The notes under the pieces are model-generated. The model did not search any database, was not told the DNA's origin, and saw nothing but the letters and a program-made list of their open reading frames with translations. From Bacteroidota bacterium (GTDB lineage: Bacteria; Bacteroidota; Bacteroidia; Bacteroidales; Prolixibacteraceae): a stretch of DNA of 8,867 bases. Both the position numbers and the translations under genes were made by a program. The stretch lies in the NCBI GenBank assembly GCA_030695265.1, contig JAUYTA010000946.1:1-8867 (forward strand). Direction: 5' to 3'. Of this stretch, positions 1 to 5,172 are shown one piece after another; within the stretch, counting starts at the first letter, position 1, and every line of letters begins with the position of its first letter.

Positions 1-519
1 CTGTTGCCTGGCGTAAAATTCAGGAATTACAACAACGAGCCGACCCTTCACGTAATTAATAACAACATGCACAACTACTTCAGCGATAACCCGTTGATCC
101 TGATCGATGGAATACCAATCAGGGACCTGAATGTAATTAAAGATATGGGTACAACCGACATCGATCGTATTGAGATTTGCCAATACGAACGGTATTATGG
201 CGACCTCCGGTTTCCGGGTGTGGTAGCAATTTACACCACCAAAGCCGATTATTCACTGCTTCCCACCTCCGATCAACTCATCCGAATGGATCTTGAAACC
301 ATTCAGTTGAAGGCAATTACTGCCGAAAATGTAATTTCAGAGTCAAATATTCCTGATTTGAGACAGCTTATTTATTGGAATCCTTTGGCTGAACCAAAAA
401 GTACGATTTTTATTAAATGTAATACTTCTGCAATTGCGGGCCAGTTTAAGCTGATCGTAAGAGGCCGGTTGAAAAACGGAACGCTGATTTTTGCAGAAAA
501 ACAATTTGAAGTAAAATAA
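1..519 (+). CDS. TonB-plug-like envelope protein, C-terminal part (5' end outside window)
   Basis: The reading frame is open from the first base and ends at TAA 517-519, so this is the 3' end of a longer gene; the TTG at base 4 is unlikely to be its start. The first ~80 residues look like the second half of a TonB-receptor plug domain: 'PLILIDGIPI', a DIDRIEI stretch, a YYGD turn, and 'GVVAIYTTK', matching the usual liDGvpv...DIe.IeV...YG..a.GvI.I.Tk pattern. A 22-strand outer-membrane barrel should follow but does not. Instead a short domain begins at 'LIYWNP' and ends in alternating beta-strand sequence. That ending resembles the C-terminus of large Bacteroidota proteins that combine MG2/macroglobulin-like repeats with a barrel-less plug. 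It is probably an exported periplasmic or surface protein. The exact role is unknown. The next gene begins within 1-22 bases, so the two are probably co-transcribed. Confidence 0.75.
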   Translation: MLPGVKFRNYNNEPTLHVINNNMHNYFSDNPLILIDGIPIRDLNVIKDMGTTDIDRIEICQYERYYGDLRFPGVVAIYTTKADYSLLPTSDQLIRMDLETIQLKAITAENVISESNIPDLRQLIYWNPLAEPKSTIFIKCNTSAIAGQFKLIVRGRLKNGTLIFAEKQFEVK

Positions 520-541
520 TGTGAAAAGAGCTTATAGGCAT

Positions 542-1258
542 ATGAACATCAGGATAATTCTTCTAATCATTCTTTTTCATGCAGCAGGTTTTGCCACCAC
601 TGTTTTCGCACAGGAACCGATGAACCCGAACTGGGATGCCGAAAAAATTAAAGGCACCCGCTATATAACTTACCCCATATACGATGGGGTTCCTTTTCTG
701 AACGACTCGTGGCTGCCCGGAAAATTTGAATTTGCCAGTGGTGAAATTGCAGATAGTTTATACTTGCGATACAGCTCGTTTAAAGATGAAATTTTGTATT
801 ACAACAAAGCCATCACCACTCAGATTGTAATTGACAAAGCCAGTTTGAATGGTTTTTCATTTACTGAAAAGGACGGAATAAACCGGGTTTTTCGAAGATT
901 GTATTTCGACGGTTTTATGAAAGGCGAACGCTATTTTGAAGTCCTGTCGGATGGGGAAACTGATTTGCTGGCTTACCGAAAAGTAATTCTGATCACGGTT
1001 TCACCGTATAAGGATCAACAGAATATATTGAAAAACCTTTCTTATAGCCAAAATTACCTATACTATTTTTACTCACCGGAAAAGGGATATTCTTCGGTAA
1101 GAATGAATTTGGGCGCTTTGCTGTCAAAATTCGACAAGGTCTCACAAAAAGCCATTAAAAAACTTCTCCGGAAAAACCGAATCAAAATTATGGATGAAAA
1201 TAGTTTCGTTTACGCCTGGAAGCTTGTTGAAAAAGAGGGATTTGCATTGATATTTTAA
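542..1258 (+). CDS. Secreted protein of unknown function
   Basis: This gene encodes a 238-residue protein starting at ATG 542. A GTG at 521 gives seven extra residues, sits one base after the upstream stop, and has a more A-rich leader, so that start is a real alternative. Residues 1-23 form a clear signal peptide: a short basic n-region (MNIR), the hydrophobic IILLIILF core, and a VFA/Q cleavage site. The mature part is mixed alpha/beta, rich in Tyr and Phe, with no transmembrane segment and no catalytic motif I recognise. It ends in a basic stretch (KKLLRKNRIKI) and a hydrophobic ALIF tail. It is probably periplasmic or surface-exposed. Tight coupling to the plug-like gene suggests the two proteins act together, but that is inference. 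Its stop codon overlaps the stop of the convergent S9 gene. Confidence 0.8.
   Translation: MNIRIILLIILFHAAGFATTVFAQEPMNPNWDAEKIKGTRYITYPIYDGVPFLNDSWLPGKFEFASGEIADSLYLRYSSFKDEILYYNKAITTQIVIDKASLNGFSFTEKDGINRVFRRLYFDGFMKGERYFEVLSDGETDLLAYRKVILITVSPYKDQQNILKNLSYSQNYLYYFYSPEKGYSSVRMNLGALLSKFDKVSQKAIKKLLRKNRIKIMDENSFVYAWKLVEKEGFALIF
672..690. repeat. Perfect 7-bp inverted repeat inside coding sequence
   Basis: ACCCCAT (672-678) and ATGGGGT (684-690) are exact reverse complements separated by five bases. This could form a small hairpin in the mRNA early in the secreted-protein gene. Only a weak T-rich run (TCCTTTTC) follows and the reading frame is intact, so it is not called as a terminator. It may be coincidence. 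Confidence 0.3.
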
Positions 1259-2334
1259 TATCTGTAAGCAGCTTTTCGCATGTCCTCCTGCGATTTGAAA
1301 GGTCTTTCAGGCTTTAGCGTTTTTGCCATAAAACGATGGATTTTAAACCTTATTTCCTGTGCCGTTTTCGTGTCGATCCGGTCGAATGAATGACCTCCCG
1401 GAATATTTTGGAAAATTTCATGTTCAAATTTTTTCCCATCTGCCTTCAACGATTTAATCAGGTGCTCCACCTCCAGCACATTTACGTCGTCGTCATTGGT
1501 ATTGGTGTGAATCAGCAATGGAGTATCTTTCATTTTATGGGTATTCCAGGCGGGTGAACGCCGACGGTATTCGGCTACATTTTGATTGGCCGATTGTCCA
1601 ATGTGATAATCTGCCTCAAATAAATCCCTGTAACTTTGGTTGTAATATCCCATTCGGGCAATCAAATCGCTCACCGGAACACCTGCGAAAGCACATTGAA
1701 AATCATTTGGGTGATCGAAAATATTCATCAAAGCAATCAGCCCTCCATGGCTCCAACCCATGATGCCAACCCTGTTTTTATCAACAAAAGAATAGTTTTC
1801 CAATATGGAATTTCTACTTTCATACACGTCCTCCACTTCCAGTCCGCCGTAATCAATATTCTCGAAGTACGATTTCCCGTATCCTGTGCTTCCGCGGTAT
1901 TCAGCTGCAACCACCACATATCCCTGGCTGATCAATTCTCTGATAATGTGTGCATAATAGGTTGTGAAATCGGCATGGACACCACCGTGTGGCAATACGA
2001 TTAACGGGTATTTTTTGTTGACATCAATATTTAGTGGAATAAAAACATAAGTCCAGAATTTTAAAGGATTGCCTGCGCCCATTGCATCCGGATTTTTTTC
2101 TTTCCATTTTGCAGGGCCACAAATATAGAGTTTGTCAACAAAGGCAATATCACCGACCTTTTGGAACCACATCAGGTCGTCCATCTGTTTCGAAAGTTGG
2201 TCCAAACGGTGATCGAGTCCGGAATTGTATTTTTGCAACTTTTCAAGATCCTTCTGAAAATCCTGTAAATTCTGGGCGAATCCATTGAAAACAAAAAGGA
2301 TAACGAGCATAAATGGCAATAGTTTCTTTTTCAT
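1255..2334 (-). CDS. Secreted S9-type alpha/beta-hydrolase (prolyl oligopeptidase-like, no propeller)
   Basis: The protein is 359 residues from ATG 2334; a GTG nine codons upstream (2361) would lengthen the signal peptide's n-region with no benefit. Residues 1-20 are a signal peptide (MKKK, hydrophobic core, GFA/Q). Residues ~22-57 are charged and heptad-like, probably helical. The rest is the S9 catalytic domain: HGG at 116-118 (oxyanion region), the family-typical 'AAEYRGSTGYG' strand, the nucleophile elbow GWSHGG with Ser195, a probable catalytic Asp281 in NDDDV, and His315 in PGGHSF. Typical S9 peptidases carry a seven-bladed propeller before this domain, which is absent here, so access to the active site must differ. 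The likely activity is an exported peptidase or esterase; the substrate cannot be read from sequence. It is transcribed divergently from the phosphotriesterase-like gene. Confidence 0.88.
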   Translation of the reverse strand: MKKKLLPFMLVILFVFNGFAQNLQDFQKDLEKLQKYNSGLDHRLDQLSKQMDDLMWFQKVGDIAFVDKLYICGPAKWKEKNPDAMGAGNPLKFWTYVFIPLNIDVNKKYPLIVLPHGGVHADFTTYYAHIIRELISQGYVVVAAEYRGSTGYGKSYFENIDYGGLEVEDVYESRNSILENYSFVDKNRVGIMGWSHGGLIALMNIFDHPNDFQCAFAGVPVSDLIARMGYYNQSYRDLFEADYHIGQSANQNVAEYRRRSPAWNTHKMKDTPLLIHTNTNDDDVNVLEVEHLIKSLKADGKKFEHEIFQNIPGGHSFDRIDTKTAQEIRFKIHRFMAKTLKPERPFKSQEDMRKAAYRY

Positions 2335-2478
2335 GACTGGTTTAGTTTCATTTTTTAGCACTAAAGATATTGTATCTTTCTAAAATTCAAGCAAAAATAC
2401 GTGTTTTCTGAATTCGTTTTGTTAAATTTATTGAATCGTTTTTGGATAAAACCCTCAAAAATAAAAAAAGCAAAACAG
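2335..2478. promoter_or_regulatory. Divergent intergenic region with candidate Bacteroidota promoters
   Basis: These 144 bases separate two divergent starts (2334 minus, 2479 plus) and are strongly AT-rich. On the minus strand, TATCTTTA (complement of 2362-2369) matches seven of eight positions of the Bacteroidota -7 box TAnnTTTG. A TTTG lies upstream (complement of 2392-2395), but the 22-base spacing is longer than usual. On the plus strand, TATCTTTC (2373-2380) and TAAATTTA (2423-2430) are 7/8 matches without a good -33 box. Both genes must start transcription here, but the exact sites are uncertain. No operator repeat is evident. Confidence 0.35.
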
Positions 2479-3495
2479 ATGAAGAAGATCCTACTTTTTA
2501 CCATTCCGGTTTTATTGGCATTTTGTCAATGTAAAACCAATCCTGAAAAAGGAATTATTATGACCGTAAACGGCCCGATTGCTTCCGAAACAATGGGAAC
2601 CTGGCTCACACACGAGCATATTTTAGTCGATTTTATTGGCGCCGATTCGATCAGCAGTGACAGATGGAGAAAGCCGGAAGTATTTGAAAAGGCATTCCCG
2701 TACCTTCAGCAGATAAAGGATTTAGGTTGTCAGACCTTTGTTGAATGTACGCCGGCTTTTCTTGGCAGAGATCCGTTATTGCTGAAAAGCCTGTCTGATT
2801 CTACCGGATTAAATATCATTACCAACACTGGTCTTTATGGAGCAAGAGATAATAAATTCATTCCCGGATATGCTTACAACGAAACTGCCGGTGAGCTCGC
2901 AAGACGATGGATTACGGAATGGGATGAAGGAATTGACTGCACCGGTATTAAACCCGGATTCATAAAAATTGGTGTTGACAACGGCAATTTATCCGATATG
3001 CACAAAAAGCTTATTACAGCAGCCGCCATTACACATTTAAAAACCGGTCTTGTAATCGCATCGCATACCGGACCGGCTATCCCCGCATTCGAACAAATTG
3101 AGATACTAAAACAGGAGGGAGTATCGCCCGAAGCGTTTATATGGGTTCATGCCCAGTCAGAAAAAGATCTGGCGAACCACATAAAAGCAGCAAAGTCGGG
3201 CGCATGGATTAGCCTTGATGGATTGGGCGATAATAACCTTCAGGATTATTTAGCGATGATTAATAACCTGAAAGATAACAATTTGCTAAACCGAATTTTG
3301 TTATCGCATGATGCAGGTTGGTACGATCCGGGCAAAGAAAATGGCGGTGAATACCGGGGCTATACCGTACTTTTTGAAAAGCTGATTCCATTGTTACTGA
3401 GTGAAAACTATTCTGAAAAGGAAATTAACCAGCTTTTGGTGATAAATCCGGCACAGGCGTTTACGATTAAAATACGCAAAGCCAATCAGAAATAA
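2479..3495 (+). CDS. Phosphotriesterase-family metal-dependent hydrolase, exported (possible lipoprotein)
   Basis: The protein is 338 residues from ATG 2479. An in-frame GTG at 2401 would add 26 residues ahead of an obvious signal sequence and is rejected. MKKILLFTIPVLLAF is a signal sequence; Cys16 and Cys18 (AFCQCK) suggest a lipoprotein, but Phe at -1 fits the lipobox poorly. The amidohydrolase barrel keeps every binuclear-metal ligand of the phosphotriesterase family: His45 and His47 (THEH), the bridging Lys163 in GFIKIG (carboxylated in characterised members), His196 (ASHTG), His224 (VHAQ) and Asp278 (SHDAG). The family-typical NPAQAF ends the barrel. Relatives include lactonases and esterases as well as organophosphate hydrolases, so the real substrate is unknown and paraoxonase activity should not be assumed. 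The DUF2851 gene follows after 13 bases, implying co-transcription. Confidence 0.9.
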   Translation: MKKILLFTIPVLLAFCQCKTNPEKGIIMTVNGPIASETMGTWLTHEHILVDFIGADSISSDRWRKPEVFEKAFPYLQQIKDLGCQTFVECTPAFLGRDPLLLKSLSDSTGLNIITNTGLYGARDNKFIPGYAYNETAGELARRWITEWDEGIDCTGIKPGFIKIGVDNGNLSDMHKKLITAAAITHLKTGLVIASHTGPAIPAFEQIEILKQEGVSPEAFIWVHAQSEKDLANHIKAAKSGAWISLDGLGDNNLQDYLAMINNLKDNNLLNRILLSHDAGWYDPGKENGGEYRGYTVLFEKLIPLLLSENYSEKEINQLLVINPAQAFTIKIRKANQK

Positions 3496-3508
3496 CATCT
3501 CCAATATA

Positions 3509-4798
3509 ATGAAAGAAGAGTTTTTGCAGTTTATCTGGAAACACGGGTTGTATCTGAAGGACGACCTGAAAACCACCGATGGAAAACCTGTCGAAATCAT
3601 TTCGTCGGGACGACCAAACACCGATTCGGGACCTGACTTTTTCAATGCTAAAATCAGGATTGGCGAAACCATTTGGGCAGGAAATATCGAAGTCCACCAG
3701 AAATCGTCGCATTGGTATCACCACAAACATGATATTGACGGGGCTTACGACAATGTTATCCTGCACGTGGTCGAACTGCACGACAAACCCGTTCAGGTAA
3801 AAAACCACGAACTGCCAACGCTCGAAATCTGTTTTCCGCCAGAAATTTTGGAAAACTACGAACAACTCCTGAAATCGGAACGCTGGATTGCCTGCGAAGA
3901 AAGGCTGTCAGAAGTTGACCCGTTCATTCTTCGATTTTGGTTCAGTTCACTGATGATCGAACGGCTTCAATCGAAAACCGGTGATATCCTGAATATTTTG
4001 AAACAAAATAAAAACAACTGGAACGAGACATTTTACCAGTTGCTGGCGCGAAACTTTGGCATGAAAACCAACGCGTTGCCTTTCGAACTGCTTGCCAAAT
4101 CACTTCCGTTGCAAATATTATCGAAACACAAAAACGATCTTTTTCAGATCGAAGCTTTACTTTTCGGGCAATCGGGCTTGCTGAACGAAACTTTGCTGGG
4201 CGACGATTATTACCTTTCGCTCCGGAAAGAGTATTCCTATCTGTACAAAAAGTATAGCTTATCGGGTATCGAATCACATTTGTGGAAGTTTATGCGGTTA
4301 CGGCCCATCAACTTTCCAACTGTCCGAATCGCGCAGCTGGCAATGCTTGTACACCATTCGTCGGCTTTGTTTTCGCAGATTCTGGAAACCGAAAATCCCG
4401 AAGATCTGCGTAAACTTTTCGATGTAAAAGCTTCAGGATACTGGGATGCGCATTACCGTTTCAACAAACCTTCCGAAGAAAACAGGCCAAAAGTACTTGG
4501 AGAAACTGCCTTTAATAATTTGGTGATCAACACGATTGTTCCTTTGCTGTTTGTTTATGGCGACCAACACCTCGATCAGGCGATGAAAGACCGTGCTTTG
4601 TTTTTGCTGGAAAAGCTGGCTCCGGAAGAAAATCAGATCATCCGTAAATGGAACGAACTGGGAATTGAAAGCCGCACCGCTTTTGAAACACAGGCTTTGC
4701 TTCAGTTGAAAAATAACTATTGCGACCACAAAAAATGTTTGAATTGCCAGATGGGAGCTAAGATCATCACTTTAACCAATCATTCCGACCACAGATAA
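3509..4798 (+). CDS. DUF2851 family protein
   Basis: The protein is 429 residues with no signal peptide or membrane segment, so it is probably cytoplasmic. I recognise it as DUF2851, a family common in Bacteroidota with no function known to me. The N-terminal third holds the signature: SGRPNTDSGPDFFNA (33-47), GNIEVHQKSSHW (58-69), a His-rich HHKHD (71-75) and DNVILHVVELHD (81-92). The spacing Pro42-Asp43...Glu61-x-His63 with Lys65 nearby recalls a PD-(D/E)XK nuclease core, although the usual ExK lysine would be His. The middle is mostly helical. Near the C-terminus Cys405, Cys410 and Cys413 form a cluster, with another Cys at 129 (WIACEE), which could bind zinc or an iron-sulfur cluster. The family call is strong; the nuclease and metal readings are inference. 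The start is supported by its A-rich upstream and its spacing after the previous gene. Confidence 0.88.
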   Translation: MKEEFLQFIWKHGLYLKDDLKTTDGKPVEIISSGRPNTDSGPDFFNAKIRIGETIWAGNIEVHQKSSHWYHHKHDIDGAYDNVILHVVELHDKPVQVKNHELPTLEICFPPEILENYEQLLKSERWIACEERLSEVDPFILRFWFSSLMIERLQSKTGDILNILKQNKNNWNETFYQLLARNFGMKTNALPFELLAKSLPLQILSKHKNDLFQIEALLFGQSGLLNETLLGDDYYLSLRKEYSYLYKKYSLSGIESHLWKFMRLRPINFPTVRIAQLAMLVHHSSALFSQILETENPEDLRKLFDVKASGYWDAHYRFNKPSEENRPKVLGETAFNNLVINTIVPLLFVYGDQHLDQAMKDRALFLLEKLAPEENQIIRKWNELGIESRTAFETQALLQLKNNYCDHKKCLNCQMGAKIITLTNHSDHR

Positions 4799-4812
4799 TT
4801 GTATCAATTAAA

Positions 4813-4842
4813 TTTCAGAGTCAATCAGAATTGTTAATTTCG
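4813..4842 (+). promoter_or_regulatory. Candidate promoter for the small protein-mutL-rhomboid operon
   Basis: The gap 4799-4862 contains TAATTTCG (4835-4842), a 7/8 match to the Bacteroidota -7 box TAnnTTTG. A degenerate -33 box, TTTC (4813-4816), lies 18 bases before it. It sits about 20 bases upstream of the start at 4863. I found no terminator hairpin in the gap, so read-through from the DUF2851 gene is also possible. Confidence 0.35.
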
Positions 4843-4862
4843 CACTACTAAAATGATTTACA

Positions 4863-5159
4863 ATGGGAATGAAATTTTTGCATCTGCCAAGGGCAAAGCA
4901 GTTTAATATAACCACCCGCTTTTACGATCCTCAAAAGGAGGCGATGAAGGAGCGTGAGGAAAGGATTAAGCGAGAGCTGGCTCAGAACAATGAAGAAGAA
5001 ATAAGTTCGTTGTACCGATCAGGAATTAAAGGTCAGTTCCGGAATTCGGGGAAGTTTACGCACAGCAAAACAATTGCCGATGCCCGAAGGAAATCGAACA
5101 TGCGTTTACTTGTAATTGTGATCCTTTTAGCCGCTTTATTTTATTTATTACTGAAATAG
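4863..5159 (+). CDS. Small tail-anchored membrane protein of unknown function
   Basis: The protein is 98 residues from ATG 4863; a second ATG two codons later (4869) gives 'MKFLHLPRAK' and could be the true start. Residues 1-24 are basic and aromatic (KQFNITTRFYDPQ). Residues 25-47 are highly charged and probably helical (KEAMKEREERIKREL). Residues 52-79 are basic. One hydrophobic segment (80-97, LLVIVILLAALFYLLL) ends the protein after basic residues, so the soluble part should face the cytoplasm with the C-terminus in the membrane. No enzyme motif is visible. mutL starts 13 bases after its stop, so the two are almost certainly co-transcribed. From memory, similar short ORFs occur upstream of mutL in other Bacteroidota; I could not check this. 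Confidence 0.78.
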   Translation: MGMKFLHLPRAKQFNITTRFYDPQKEAMKEREERIKRELAQNNEEEISSLYRSGIKGQFRNSGKFTHSKTIADARRKSNMRLLVIVILLAALFYLLLK

Positions 5160-5172
5160 CCAAAAAACTTCT

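Noticed and set aside
672..697. Hairpin followed by a T-rich stretch as an intrinsic terminator
   Set aside because: It is inside an intact reading frame, the stem is only 7 bp and the T run is interrupted.
1636..2004. Plus-strand open frame of 122 codons opposite the S9 hydrolase gene
   Set aside because: The opposite strand encodes the conserved catalytic core (GWSHGG and strand motifs), so this frame is a shadow.
2401..2478. Upstream GTG start adding 26 residues to the phosphotriesterase-like protein
   Set aside because: The extension would place extra sequence before a well-formed signal peptide, and it occupies the AT-rich promoter region.
3467..3865. Minus-strand open frame of 132 codons across the start of the DUF2851 gene
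   Set aside because: It lies opposite conserved DUF2851 sequence and shows no recognisable domain; it is a by-product of codon use on the coding strand.
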